Shown here in pieces: positions 1 through 8,196 of a stretch of DNA of 13,886 nt. The position numbers and the translations under genes are program-made. Position 1 is the first letter of the stretch. Each line of letters starts with the position of its first letter. Source of the stretch: Chloroflexota bacterium (GTDB lineage: Bacteria > Chloroflexota > Chloroflexia > Thermomicrobiales > JADLAZ01); the NCBI GenBank assembly GCA_020849725.1, contig JADLAZ010000134.1:1-13886 (forward strand). Direction: 5' to 3'. Under the pieces are notes generated by a model that worked only from the letters and a program-made list of their open reading frames with translations, was not told the origin of the DNA and searched no databases.

Positions 1-746
1 CCGACCAGGCCATCGACGGCCAGGCTGACGGCCGCCTCCAACGTCGGGGCGCTGCCGGTAGCGGCGATCAGGCCGTCGACCTCGATCCAGGGTCGTGCCC
101 GACCGGCGCCCGGCGCCAGTTCGACCGTCACCTCGACCTCGGCGTTGATCTCGACACCCGTGCCGCTTACCTCGGCATCGCCCATCGCCGCGTGGACATC
201 GCCCAATGCCAGCAGCGCGCCATCGACGCCGACCGGCAGGTGGACGCGCGCCCCGAGGCGCACGAGGTTGCAGTCGAGGTTGCTGCCCTGCGGGCCAGGC
301 ACGGCCGTCAGCACCTCGCCGGCTGATGGCGCCGTGCCGATGACGCCGACCATTGGCCGCGCCGGCCGCCGCAGCCCTCCAGGCAGCAGCAGCGTGTCCC
401 CATCCACGACTGGCACGATCGCCGCCACCGGCCCGTCGATGCCAGGGATGATGGCGCCCGGCATCGCCCGGATGTAGCCCTGGTCGGCCAGGCGGATCGC
501 CTCAATCGTCACAATCAAGTCGTCGCCAGGGCGAGCGCCCTCGACCCAGATCGGGCCGGCGGCCGGGTTGACACGGCGCGGGTCGCGCACGGCCAGGTAG
601 GTGTGGACATCCGCTGGCATCCGGATGCGCCCGGTCGAGGCATCGAACGTCTCGAACAGCACCCGCTGGCCCGGCCGCAGCCGCGCCACCGGCGGCACAT
701 CGGCGGCGAAACGATAGGTGTGCTGGTCACGGGTGATGCGCAGCAT
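1..746 (-). CDS. Acetamidase/formamidase family protein, 3' end cut by window edge
   Basis: This family hydrolyses short amides (formamide, acetamide) to ammonia and the acid in the cytoplasm. The window holds the first 248 codons; family members are about 300 residues or more, so the C-terminal part lies beyond position 1. The N-terminus carries the family's opening strand, with a PGQRVLFETFDAS stretch at about residues 25-37. The core signature follows: GSNLDCN at 154-160, LPVGVDGALLALGD at 170-183, and H185 followed by GDAEVSGTGVEI at 189-200. I chose ATG at 746 because homology begins there and no usable in-frame start lies just upstream. No Shine-Dalgarno is visible before it. The gene is divergent from the oxidoreductase at 1047 and has its own promoter candidate at 793-821. 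The exact substrate cannot be read from sequence; some members are annotated only as amidases. Confidence 0.9.
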   Translation of the reverse strand, partial: MLRITRDQHTYRFAADVPPVARLRPGQRVLFETFDASTGRIRMPADVHTYLAVRDPRRVNPAAGPIWVEGARPGDDLIVTIEAIRLADQGYIRAMPGAIIPGIDGPVAAIVPVVDGDTLLLPGGLRRPARPMVGVIGTAPSAGEVLTAVPGPQGSNLDCNLVRLGARVHLPVGVDGALLALGDVHAAMGDAEVSGTGVEINAEVEVTVELAPGAGRARPWIEVDGLIAATGSAPTLEAAVSLAVDGLV

Positions 747-792
747 GAGGCAGTCGCCAGTGGGTCGGTGGACCGGTGGGCGGGGCGCTGGT

Positions 793-821
793 ACGGTCGC
801 ACTGGCGGGCGTCGTTGTCAA
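793..821 (-). promoter_or_regulatory. Promoter candidate for the acetamidase gene
   Basis: On the minus strand a perfect TTGACA (816-821) is followed by a 17-nt spacer ending in TGC, then GACCGT (793-798). The TGC immediately before the -10 matches the extended -10 of the two plus-strand promoters in this window. The -10 itself is poor. Predicted transcription start would lie about 40 nt before the ATG at 746. Confidence 0.45.
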
Positions 822-936
822 GTGGGTGGCTCGGGTTGGACGCGCCAGCTTCGCACAAGCAGGCATGACCTGATCATGCGGGGCGCCTCTCGTCCAACAG
901 CGATCCCGGTGCGGGTGTGCCGGTGCGCCCCGACCC

Positions 937-966
937 CTGACGCCGCCGACCCGCCGATGCTACACT
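937..966 (+). promoter_or_regulatory. Promoter candidate, CTGACG-N18-TACACT
   Basis: CTGACG at 937-942 and TACACT at 961-966 are separated by 18 nt, with TGC directly before the -10 (extended -10). The arrangement is nearly identical to that at 2233-2261, which sits before the next gene. It predicts a transcript starting near 973, with a leader of about 75 nt before the ATG at 1047. Confidence 0.6.
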
Positions 967-1032
967 CCCGCCACCACGCCGTTGCCGGGCCGGCGGCGCG
1001 CGATGCGCCCGACCGTCGCTCACACCAGCAGC

Positions 1033-1046
1033 GGCAGGAGCCTGCC
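1033..1046 (+). promoter_or_regulatory. Ribosome binding site inside a short inverted repeat
   Basis: GGCAGGAGCCTGCC ends immediately before the ATG at 1047. AGGAG (1036-1040) is the Shine-Dalgarno, 6 nt from the start codon. The outer bases GGCAG and CTGCC can pair as a 5-bp stem with a 4-nt loop, so the binding site would be partly sequestered when folded. Whether this regulates translation is inference. Confidence 0.5.
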
Positions 1047-2186
1047 ATGGACGACCCTCGGCTCTCGACCGAGCCACCGATCCGCCTCGGCCTCATCGGC
1101 GCCGGTCTGGCGGCGCGCAAGCTGCACTGGCCGGCGCTGACCCGGCTGCGCGAGCGCTTCACCGTCGTCGGCGTTGCCAGTCGCACCCGCGCCACCGCCG
1201 AGGCGTTCGCCGCTTTCGCTGGCCTATCGATGGACGGCTATCATGCCGACTATCAGGACCTGCTTCGCCGCGACGACGTCGAGGCGGTGCTGGTGGCTGT
1301 GCCGATCGCTCAGCTCTTGGGAATCACCCGCGATGCGCTGGCGGCCGGCAAGCACGTCTTGTGCGAGAAGCCGCCCGGTGGCGACGCCGACGAGGGCCGC
1401 CAGTTCGTCGAATTGGTCGATCGGCACCCACGCCAGGTTGTGCTGATGGGCGAGCAGGTCTTCTACCGCGACGAGGCGCGCCTGGCGCGGGCGCTGGTCG
1501 ACGCGGGCGCAATCGGCGCACCGCGCCTGCTGGTGCAGCGCTGGCTCAACCAGCTTGTGCCGACGCCGGGCAACTTCTCCAGCACACCCTGGCGCTACCA
1601 ACAGCCGGCCTACCGAGGCGGTCCGCTGCTCGACGGTGGCGTCCACGGCATCGCCGCCATGCGCCTCCTCGGCGGTGATTTCAGTGGCATCAACGCCCGG
1701 ACGGACTGGGTCAACTCGACGATGGAGGCGCCCAGCGCGCTGGCCATGACCTTCGCGCTCTCATCCGGCGCCATCGGCGAGAGCGCCTGGGGCTTTTTCG
1801 GTGGGCCGGTACCCGAGCCGATCAATGAGACGCGCCTGGTCGGTGACGGCGGCGGGTTGATCCTGCGCCAGAGCCGCGTCACCCACACCGGCGCCGACGG
1901 GCGCACGACCGAGCATCACGTCGACGGCAGCGACGGTGGCTTCTACAACCAGTGGCTGAACTTCGCCGACGCCGTCCAGCACGGCGAGCCGATTGTCGGC
2001 ACGGTGCGCCAGAGCCGGGCCAACATGCTGGTCGTGCTGGCGGCGCTGGACGCCGCCGAGACCGGTCAGCCCAGCGCCGACGCTGCCGTCGATACTCCCG
2101 CCACGGGCGTGCCGCTCTGGCGCCCCCGCGGCGCCGCCGGTCTGTTCGATGGCCTGGCAGTGCAGGTGCGGCTGACCCCGGCGTGA
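1047..2186 (+). CDS. Gfo/Idh/MocA family NAD(P)-dependent oxidoreductase
   Basis: This 379-residue protein is a cytoplasmic dehydrogenase of the family acting on sugars, inositols and sugar acids. The N-terminal Rossmann fold carries the nucleotide motif GAGLAA at residues 18-23. The family's EKP signature sits at 107-109 (HVLCEKP), where the lysine is catalytic. The C-terminal substrate domain holds GGPLLDGGVH at 191-200, providing the conserved Asp196 and His200. Length is normal for the family. The start is the ATG at 1047, supported by AGGAG 6 nt upstream; the same frame stays open far upstream (to 603) but without family homology. Its neighbour 176 nt downstream is a mannonate dehydratase and both share a promoter type, so a role in sugar-acid catabolism is plausible. 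Substrate and direction of reaction are unknown. Confidence 0.9.
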   Translation: MDDPRLSTEPPIRLGLIGAGLAARKLHWPALTRLRERFTVVGVASRTRATAEAFAAFAGLSMDGYHADYQDLLRRDDVEAVLVAVPIAQLLGITRDALAAGKHVLCEKPPGGDADEGRQFVELVDRHPRQVVLMGEQVFYRDEARLARALVDAGAIGAPRLLVQRWLNQLVPTPGNFSSTPWRYQQPAYRGGPLLDGGVHGIAAMRLLGGDFSGINARTDWVNSTMEAPSALAMTFALSSGAIGESAWGFFGGPVPEPINETRLVGDGGGLILRQSRVTHTGADGRTTEHHVDGSDGGFYNQWLNFADAVQHGEPIVGTVRQSRANMLVVLAALDAAETGQPSADAAVDTPATGVPLWRPRGAAGLFDGLAVQVRLTPA

Positions 2187-2187
2187 T

Positions 2188-2237
2188 GTCAGCGACCGGG
2201 ACGGCCCGCAGCCGCCCCGGCGCCGCGCGCCGCTGAC
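2188..2237 (+). terminator. Possible hairpin after the oxidoreductase gene
   Basis: GTCAGCG (2188-2194), starting 2 nt after the stop codon, is complementary to CGCTGAC (2231-2237). Inside them CCGGG (2196-2200) can pair with CCCGG (2216-2220). The arms are unequally spaced and no T-tract follows. The right arm overlaps the -35 element of the next promoter, so it may be a weak terminator or a regulatory element rather than a classical intrinsic terminator. Confidence 0.3.
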
Positions 2238-2261
2238 GCAATCGCCCGCCGGTGCTACACT
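2233..2261 (+). promoter_or_regulatory. Promoter candidate, CTGACG-N17-TACACT
   Basis: CTGACG (2233-2238), a 17-nt spacer ending in TGC, and TACACT (2256-2261) form a sigma70-type promoter with extended -10. It repeats the elements at 937-966 base for base in both boxes. Transcription would start near 2268, leaving a leader of about 95 nt before the dehydratase ATG at 2363. Confidence 0.65.
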
Positions 2262-2280
2262 CGGGCGCGGGCGCCCTGGC

Positions 2281-2304
2281 CCTCGCCCACCGCGTCAGGC
2301 GAGG
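2281..2304 (+). promoter_or_regulatory. Leader hairpin upstream of the mannonate dehydratase
   Basis: CCTCGCC (2281-2287) and GGCGAGG (2298-2304) form a perfect 7-bp stem with a 10-nt loop. It lies about 15 nt after the predicted transcription start and 58 nt before the ATG. It could be a transcript-stabilising hairpin or the two half-sites of an operator. It does not match a riboswitch I recognise. Confidence 0.3.
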
Positions 2305-2362
2305 CGACGGGCTTGATGTGCGCTTCAGCATCACTCATCACTCCCCATCCCTGGAGGCGCCC

Positions 2363-3340
2363 ATGATCGAGATCGCTGAGTTCCTGCCGCCAACACCGTC
2401 GCTGGTCTGGAAGCTGGCCAAGCAGTCCGGCGTCGACGAGGTCGTCGGCGGCCTGCCGTTCGATGACCCGATGAACGGCCACGACGCGCCGTGGGACTAC
2501 CTGCCGCTGCAGCGCATGAAACAGCGCTACCAGGACGGCGGCTTTCACCTGGCCGTCATTGAGGCACGGCCACCGCTCAACAACGCCAAGCGCGGCCTGC
2601 CGGGCCGCGACGAGGAGATCGCCACCGTCTGCACGCTGCTGGAGAACATGGGCAAGCTCGGCATCCCTGTTTGGTGCTACGAGTGGATGACCGACTTCAA
2701 CTGGCTGCGCACCTCCACGACCACTGCCTCGCGCGGCGGCTCGCTGGTGACCAGCTTCGACTACGGGCTGGTCGCGGACGCGCCACCGACCGAGCAGGGG
2801 CCCATCTCCGAGGAGAAGCTCTGGGAGACGCTCGAGTATTTCCTGCGCGCCGTCCTGCCGGTGGCCGAGCGCGCCGGCGTCGCGCTGGCGATGCACCCGG
2901 ACGACCCGCCGCTGTCGCCCATCCGTGGCGTCGGCCGCATCATGCGCAGCGTCGAGAACTACCAGCGCCTGCTCGACCTCGTGCCCAGCCCGGCTAACGC
3001 CCTCACCATGTGCCAGGGTAACTTCACGCTCATGACCGACGACCTGCCCAGCGTCATCCGCCACTTCGGCCGACAGGGCAAGATCGCCTTCGTCCACTTC
3101 CGCGACGTGCGCGGCGACGTGACGCGCTACGAGGAGACCTGGCACGACGACGGCAAGACCGACATGCTCGCCTGCATGCAGGCCTACAAGGACATCGGCT
3201 TCAACGGCGTGCTGCGCCCCGACCACGTGCCGACCGTCGAGGGCGACGCCAACACCGCCAGCTACTCGGCGTATGGCCGCCTGTACGCCATCGGCTACAT
3301 TCGCGGCCTGCGCGAGGCCGTGTACGCCGGCGCCGGCTGA
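2363..3340 (+). CDS. uxuA: Mannonate dehydratase (UxuA-like)
   Basis: Mannonate dehydratase (EC 4.2.1.8) converts D-mannonate to 2-keto-3-deoxygluconate in hexuronate breakdown, using a divalent metal in a TIM-barrel of the xylose-isomerase-like type. The 325-residue product shows the metal-site set expected for UxuA: His178 in MHPDDPP, Cys217 in MCQGNF, His245 in FVHFRDV and Asp287 in LRPDHVP. The ETWHDDGKTDM stretch (258-268) and the PTVEG stretch (290-294) are also UxuA hallmarks. It is shorter than the roughly 390-residue enterobacterial enzyme and fits the compact form found in other phyla. The start is ATG 2363 with TGGAGG 5 nt upstream; an in-frame extension to 2252 would read through the promoter and leader. 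It lies 90 nt before an RraA/HMG-aldolase-type gene, probably in one transcript. Confidence 0.88.
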   Translation: MIEIAEFLPPTPSLVWKLAKQSGVDEVVGGLPFDDPMNGHDAPWDYLPLQRMKQRYQDGGFHLAVIEARPPLNNAKRGLPGRDEEIATVCTLLENMGKLGIPVWCYEWMTDFNWLRTSTTTASRGGSLVTSFDYGLVADAPPTEQGPISEEKLWETLEYFLRAVLPVAERAGVALAMHPDDPPLSPIRGVGRIMRSVENYQRLLDLVPSPANALTMCQGNFTLMTDDLPSVIRHFGRQGKIAFVHFRDVRGDVTRYEETWHDDGKTDMLACMQAYKDIGFNGVLRPDHVPTVEGDANTASYSAYGRLYAIGYIRGLREAVYAGAG

Positions 3341-3430
3341 GTCCGGCCGCGAGCATCCGCCGCCAGCGGCGCGCCGATTGGCCGCGCCGCGCCAGCACCG
3401 CCCACGTGGGCGAGGGAGCGAGGACCGACC

Positions 3431-4168
3431 ATGGTTCAGACCCACGACATCGAGCGCCCGGCACGGGAGTACGTCGAGCGCCTGGCCGACATCGGCAGCG
3501 CCACCGCCACCGGCGAGCTCAGCCGCCTCGGCATCCGCGATCCGCACCTGCGCGGCATCGTCTCCTGGACGCCCGGCAAGGCCGTCGCCGGCCCCGCGCT
3601 GACGCTGCAGTTCATGCCGAAACGTGAGGACCTCTACGGCGTCGATGAGTACGCCGATCCGGAGCGGCAACTGCACCGGCACTGCCTCTATCACACCCAA
3701 CCGGGTGACATCGTCGTCGTCGACGCACGCGGGCACCTCGGCAGCGGCGTCTTCGGCGAGATGATGCTGACCTACTTCAAGGGTCGCGGCGGCGTCGGCG
3801 TCGTCATCGACGGCTGCATCCGCGACTACCCGAACGCCAAGGATCTCGGCCTCGGCCTGTGGTTGAAGGGTGTCACGCCCAACTTCCACACCCAGACCGA
3901 TCTGATGCCGTTCGCCGTCAACGTGCCGATCGCCTGCGGCGACACGCTGGTCATGCCCGGCGACATCATCGTCGCCGACGACGACGGCGCGGTGGTCGTG
4001 CCGAAGGCGCTGGCGCCGGAGCTGGCCAGGAAGGCCGGCGAGCATCACGACTGGGAGGAGTTCGTGCGCCTGCGCCTCTCCGAGGGCGGTGACTTGCGCA
4101 AGTACTATCCGCTCACGCCCGAGGCCCGCGTCGAGTACGAGGCCTGGCGCAAGCAGCAGGCAGGCTGA
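3431..4168 (+). CDS. RraA / HMG-aldolase family protein, probable 2-keto acid aldolase or decarboxylase
   Basis: The family groups RraA (RNase E inhibitor in enterobacteria) with 4-hydroxy-4-methyl-2-oxoglutarate aldolases and oxaloacetate decarboxylases, class II metal-dependent enzymes acting on pyruvate-derived keto acids. At 245 residues this protein is longer than RraA proper (about 160) and closer to the aldolases. The metal and substrate motif is present: [13 protein letters not shown] at 120-132, with Arg131 and Asp132 as the expected substrate and Mg ligands. [17 protein letters not shown] follows at 175-191, and FGE at 108-110 matches the conserved glutamate. The tail after about 205 is charged and has no recognised motif. 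GAGGA lies 6 nt before ATG 3431. Its position behind a mannonate dehydratase suggests it acts on a keto-deoxy sugar acid; that is inference. A ribonuclease-regulator role is unlikely here. Confidence 0.82.
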   Translation: MVQTHDIERPAREYVERLADIGSATATGELSRLGIRDPHLRGIVSWTPGKAVAGPALTLQFMPKREDLYGVDEYADPERQLHRHCLYHTQPGDIVVVDARGHLGSGVFGEMMLTYFKGRGGVGVVIDGCIRDYPNAKDLGLGLWLKGVTPNFHTQTDLMPFAVNVPIACGDTLVMPGDIIVADDDGAVVVPKALAPELARKAGEHHDWEEFVRLRLSEGGDLRKYYPLTPEARVEYEAWRKQQAG

Positions 4169-4217
4169 GGTAGCTGGCGCGCGAGTGACTGCGTCGCTGA
4201 CGTATGGGAGCGGGGCC

Positions 4218-6719
4218 ATGGAATCACCACCGACCACATCCCCCGCTCCCCAACACCCCGTTCCTCTCGATCCCGCCGCAGTCGCCGCCTTCAAGGCGGC
4301 GTTCGTGCGCAACCTCAACATCGAGCGCGGCGTCGGGCTGCTGGCCGGCACAGCCAACGACCAGTACCAGGCGCTCGCGATCACTGTTCGGCAGGCGCTG
4401 ACCGAGCGCAGCCTGGCCACGCTGCGCACACAATTCGCCTCGCGTCAGAAGTGGGTCGCCTATCTATCAGCCGAGTATCTGCTCGGCCGACAGCTCGGCA
4501 ACAACCTGCTCAACGAGCACCTGACCGAGATCGCCCGTCAGGCGCTGGCCGAGCTGAACCTCAATCTGGACGCGCTGGCGGAGTTGGAGATCGAGCCGGG
4601 CCTGGGCAACGGCGGCCTGGGCCGGCTGGCGGCCTGCTTCATGGACTCGCTGGCGACGCTGCAGGTCCCGGCCGTCGGCTACGGCCTCCGCTACGAGTAC
4701 GGCATTTTTCGCCAGACGTTCGTCGATGGCCGCCAGGTCGAGCGCGCCGACCAGTGGCTGTTGCTGGGCAGTCCGTGGGACTTCACTCATCCCGAGCACG
4801 CCGTCACCGTCGGCTTTGGCGGCGCCACCGAGGCCAGCCATGACGACCAGGGCCGCTACCGCGTCCGCTGGCGGCCGGCGCGCACCGTCCTCGGTGTGCC
4901 GCACAACTACATGGCCCCCGGCTACGCCTCAGAGGCAGTCAATCTGATCCGCCTGTGGAGCGCCCGCGCCACGCATGAATTCCGTCTGGATATCTTCAAT
5001 TCTGGGGATTACCTCGACGCCGTCGCCCAGCAGGTCAGCTCAGAGCGGATCACCAAGGTGTTGTATCCCGACGACAGCACGCCGCAGGGTCGGCAGTTGC
5101 GCCTGGAACAGCAGTACTTCTTCGTCGCCTGCACACTGGCGGACATCTTCCGATCGATGCGGGCGCGTCTAGGCGCGGAGTTCGACCCACGCCGCCTGCC
5201 GGAGTTCGTCGCCATCCAGCTCAACGACACCCATCCATCGATCGCTGTGGCCGAGTTGATGCGGCTCCTTGTGGACGACATGTTGCTGCCCTGGGATCGG
5301 GCCTGGGAGATCACCACGCAGGTGATCGCCTACACGAACCACACGCTGCTGCCAGAAGCGCTCGAGACATGGCCGGTCACCCTGTTTGAGAGCCTCCTGC
5401 CGCGCCACCTGGAGATCATCTACGAGATCAATGCCCGCTTCCTCGCCCTGGTGCGACAGCGCTTCCCCGGTGACGAGGCGCGTGTGCGGCGCATGTCGAT
5501 CATTGAGGAGGAGCCGGTTCGCCGGGTTCGGATGGCCTATCTCGCCGTCGTCGGCAGCTACCGCGTCAATGGCGTGGCCACATTGCAGTCTCGGCTGCTG
5601 CGCGAGCGTGTGCTGCGCGACTTCGCCGACCTGTGGCCGGAGCGGTTCACCAGCGTCACCAACGGTGTCACACCGCGGCGCTTCATGCGGCTGGCGAATC
5701 CCGGCCTGTCGGAGTTGATCAGCGAGGCCATCGGCGACGGCTGGTTGATCGACCTGGAGCAGTTGCGCCGGCTCGAGCCGCTGGTCGATGACGCCGCCTT
5801 TCGCGCCCGCTGGCGTCAAGTCAAGGCGCACAACAAGCAGGCGCTGGCGGCACACATCCGGCGCGAGCACGGCCCCACCGCCGACCCGGCAGTGCTGTTC
5901 GACGTCATGGTCAAGCGCCTGCACGAGTACAAGCGGCAACTGCTCAAAGCGCTGCACGTCGTCACGATGTACGAGCGTCTGACGGCCAACCACACCGCCG
6001 CACCGACCGCGCGCCTGGTCTACTTCGGCGCCAAGGCCGCACCGGGCTACCAGATGGCCAAGCGCATCATCGCCCTCATCAATGGCATCGCCGAGGTCGT
6101 CAACAGCGACCCACGCATCGGCGACCGGCTGAAGGTCGCCTTCCTGCCGAACTTCAACGTCACGCTGGCGGAGCGCGTCTATCCAGCCGCCGATCTGTCG
6201 GAGCAAATCTCGCTGGCCGGCAAAGAAGCCTCAGGCACCGGCAATATGAAGCTGGCGCTCAACGGCGCGCTGACGATCGGCACGCTCGACGGCGCCAATA
6301 TCGAGATCCGCGAGCGGGTCGGCGCCGACAATTTCTTCCTCTTCGGACTGACCGAGGAGGCGGTGACCGCCACCCGCGCCGCTGGCTACTCGCCGCGCCA
6401 CGTCTACGAGCAGAACGATCACCTGCGCCGGGCGATCGACCTGATCGCCGCCGGTCATTTCTCGCGCGGCGACTGCGACAGCGTTCGACCGATCGTCGAC
6501 TCGCTGCTGCGCGACGATCCGTACCTGGTGCTGGCCGACTATCAGGCCTACGTCGACTGCCAGGATCACGTCGACCGGGTCTTCCACGACGTCGAGACCT
6601 GGACGCGCATGTCGATCGTGAATGTCGCGCGCTGCGGCTACTTCTCGTCCGACCGCGCCATTCGCGAGTATGCTGACCGCATCTGGCGGGTCCGGCCGGT
6701 GCCGGTGCCACCGCCCTGA
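4218..6719 (+). CDS. glgP: Glycogen/alpha-glucan phosphorylase
   Basis: This PLP-dependent GT35 enzyme (EC 2.4.1.1) releases glucose-1-phosphate from alpha-1,4-glucan with inorganic phosphate. The 833-residue length is standard for the glycogen/maltodextrin phosphorylase form, unlike the shorter GlgP type of about 550 residues annotated in some bacteria. [14 protein letters not shown] begins at residue 128 (the glycine-rich active-site loop). NGVTPRRF lies in the linker to the second domain. The phosphate and cofactor site KRLHEYKRQ is at 566-574. EASGTGNMK ends in Lys678, the expected Schiff-base lysine, followed by [17 protein letters not shown] chose ATG 4218 because GGGAG lies 7 nt upstream; an open extension to 4089 only overlaps the preceding gene's 3' end. 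It starts 49 nt after the aldolase-family gene and is followed at 29 nt by pyruvate kinase, suggesting one transcript with the latter. Confidence 0.96.
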   Translation: MESPPTTSPAPQHPVPLDPAAVAAFKAAFVRNLNIERGVGLLAGTANDQYQALAITVRQALTERSLATLRTQFASRQKWVAYLSAEYLLGRQLGNNLLNEHLTEIARQALAELNLNLDALAELEIEPGLGNGGLGRLAACFMDSLATLQVPAVGYGLRYEYGIFRQTFVDGRQVERADQWLLLGSPWDFTHPEHAVTVGFGGATEASHDDQGRYRVRWRPARTVLGVPHNYMAPGYASEAVNLIRLWSARATHEFRLDIFNSGDYLDAVAQQVSSERITKVLYPDDSTPQGRQLRLEQQYFFVACTLADIFRSMRARLGAEFDPRRLPEFVAIQLNDTHPSIAVAELMRLLVDDMLLPWDRAWEITTQVIAYTNHTLLPEALETWPVTLFESLLPRHLEIIYEINARFLALVRQRFPGDEARVRRMSIIEEEPVRRVRMAYLAVVGSYRVNGVATLQSRLLRERVLRDFADLWPERFTSVTNGVTPRRFMRLANPGLSELISEAIGDGWLIDLEQLRRLEPLVDDAAFRARWRQVKAHNKQALAAHIRREHGPTADPAVLFDVMVKRLHEYKRQLLKALHVVTMYERLTANHTAAPTARLVYFGAKAAPGYQMAKRIIALINGIAEVVNSDPRIGDRLKVAFLPNFNVTLAERVYPAADLSEQISLAGKEASGTGNMKLALNGALTIGTLDGANIEIRERVGADNFFLFGLTEEAVTATRAAGYSPRHVYEQNDHLRRAIDLIAAGHFSRGDCDSVRPIVDSLLRDDPYLVLADYQAYVDCQDHVDRVFHDVETWTRMSIVNVARCGYFSSDRAIREYADRIWRVRPVPVPPP

Positions 6720-6748
6720 GCGCCGCACCTCCCCTGGGAGTCCAGCCG

Positions 6749-8173
6749 ATGCGCCAGACCAAGATCGTGGCCACGCTCGGGCCGGCCAGCAGCGCGCCCG
6801 ATGTTGTCGAGCAACTGCTGCTCGCCGGCGTCGACGTCGTCCGACTCAACTTCTCCCACGGCACCCACGCCGAGCACGCTGCCGCCATCGCCATGCTGCG
6901 CGCCGTCGCCGCCCGCCTCGACCGGCCGCTGGCGCTGCTGCAGGACCTGTCGGGACCGAAGCTGCGCACCGGCCCGCTGGTCGGCGGCCGGCCGGTGGCA
7001 CTGCGTGCCAGGCAGCGCTTCATGCTGAAGGCTACCGACCAGCCCGGCAATGCCGCCGGCGTCGGCACGACCTACGCCGCGCTGGCGCGCGATGTGCGCC
7101 CGGGCGACCGAGTGCTGCTGTCCGATGGGCTGATCGAGCTGCGCGTGGTGGCGACGGGTGGCGGCGGGGTGGAGACTGAGGTGGTCACCGGCGGCGAGTT
7201 GCGCGAGCGACAGGGCATGCACCTGCCGGGCGTTGACGTCAGCGCGCCGGCGCTGACCGACAAGGACCTGGCCGACCTGGCCTTCGGGCTGGCCCAGGGT
7301 GTCGATTGGGTGGCGCTCTCCTTTGTTCGGCGGGCGACCGACGTCACGGCGCTCAAGACACGCATCGCCGCCGCCGGCAAGGACACACCGGTGATCGCCA
7401 AGATCGAAAAGCCGGAGGCGCTGGCCGAGTTGCCGGCCATCATCGCCGCCGTGGATGGCATCATGGTCGCGCGGGGCGACCTGGGCGTCGAGATGCCGAT
7501 CGCGGACGTGCCGGCGGCGCAGAAGCACATCATCGCCACCAGCAACGCGGCTGGCATCCCGGTCATCACCGCCACTGAGATGCTTCAGTCGATGATCGAG
7601 CAGGCCCGACCGACGCGGGCCGAGGTCAGCGACGTCGCCAATGCCATTCTCGACGGCTCGGACGCCGTCATGCTCAGCGGCGAGACAGCCATCGGCGCCT
7701 ACCCGGTGGCAGCCGTCGCGACGATGGCGGCCGTGGCCAACGCCACGGATGCGCTGCGCCGGCCGCGTCAGTTGGAAGGCTCGCTCGAGGCGCGCCTGGA
7801 GGAGCCGAGCACGAGCGAGGCCATCGCCGCGGCGGCCTACGAGATCGCGCGCGTGCTAACGCTGCGGGCGCTGGTCGTCTACACGCTCAGCGGCCACACT
7901 GCTCAGCACGCGGCCCGCTTGCGGCCATCGGTGCCGATCGTGGCGCTGACGCCACGCGCGGAGACGTACCGGCGGCTGACGCTGGTGTGGGGCGTGACGC
8001 CGCTGCTGTGTCCCGAGCCGAACGATCTGCCGGAGCTGAGCGCGCTGGCCAACGACCTGCTGAAGCGACGCCAGCTTGCTCGGCCCGGCGATCAGGTGGT
8101 GCTGACCGGCGGCTACCCCTTCGCGGCCAGCGGCGCAACCAACGTGCTGCGTGTGATGCAGATCACCGCCTGA
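6749..8173 (+). CDS. pyk: Pyruvate kinase
   Basis: Pyruvate kinase (EC 2.7.1.40) makes pyruvate and ATP from phosphoenolpyruvate, the last step of glycolysis. The 474-residue protein opens with RQTKIVATLGPAS and RLNFSHG (residues 32-38). The active-site core is intact: AKIEKPEAL with Lys218 and Glu220, then MVARGDLGVEMP (239-250) with Asp244 as second metal ligand, TATEML (274-279) and SGETAIGAYP (310-319). The C-terminal regulatory-fold domain is present (about 355-474). There is no extra PEP-utiliser domain of the kind fused to Bacillus enzymes. The start ATG 6749 has TGGGAG 8 nt upstream. It follows glgP by only 29 nt, so cotranscription is likely. Confidence 0.96.
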   Translation: MRQTKIVATLGPASSAPDVVEQLLLAGVDVVRLNFSHGTHAEHAAAIAMLRAVAARLDRPLALLQDLSGPKLRTGPLVGGRPVALRARQRFMLKATDQPGNAAGVGTTYAALARDVRPGDRVLLSDGLIELRVVATGGGGVETEVVTGGELRERQGMHLPGVDVSAPALTDKDLADLAFGLAQGVDWVALSFVRRATDVTALKTRIAAAGKDTPVIAKIEKPEALAELPAIIAAVDGIMVARGDLGVEMPIADVPAAQKHIIATSNAAGIPVITATEMLQSMIEQARPTRAEVSDVANAILDGSDAVMLSGETAIGAYPVAAVATMAAVANATDALRRPRQLEGSLEARLEEPSTSEAIAAAAYEIARVLTLRALVVYTLSGHTAQHAARLRPSVPIVALTPRAETYRRLTLVWGVTPLLCPEPNDLPELSALANDLLKRRQLARPGDQVVLTGGYPFAASGATNVLRVMQITA

Positions 8174-8196
8174 AGCCGATCGCACAGGAGCCGACG

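Larger units (their letters stand above)
747..1046. other. Divergent intergenic region between acetamidase and oxidoreductase
   Basis: This 300-base gap lies between two divergently transcribed genes. It holds a minus-strand promoter candidate (793-821), a plus-strand promoter candidate (937-966) and the leader of the oxidoreductase with its inverted repeat at 1033-1046. The open frames crossing it show no protein-like composition, and I see no operator palindrome that clearly serves both genes. Confidence 0.7.

Noticed and set aside
603..1046. Upstream in-frame extension of the oxidoreductase
   Set aside because: It would overlap the acetamidase gene and the promoter, and its translation shows no family similarity; ATG 1047 has a good ribosome site.
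3368..3388. GGCGCG/CGCGCC inverted repeat between dehydratase and aldolase-family genes
   Set aside because: A 6-bp GC-only stem with a 9-nt loop in this composition is not distinguishable from background, and no T-tract follows.
4089..4217. Upstream extension of glycogen phosphorylase overlapping the aldolase-family gene
   Set aside because: The extra 43 residues are low-complexity and lack homology; ATG 4218 has GGGAG at proper distance.
2255..4429. 724-codon open frame on the minus strand across the dehydratase, aldolase and glgP start
   Set aside because: It is the antisense shadow of GC-rich coding DNA; the composition is Val/Ala/Asp/Arg-rich with no recognisable motif, and three well-supported genes lie on the other strand.
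5169..6206. 345-codon minus-strand frame opposite glgP
   Set aside because: Antisense shadow; no ribosome site or recognisable domain, and glgP motifs on the plus strand are continuous through it.
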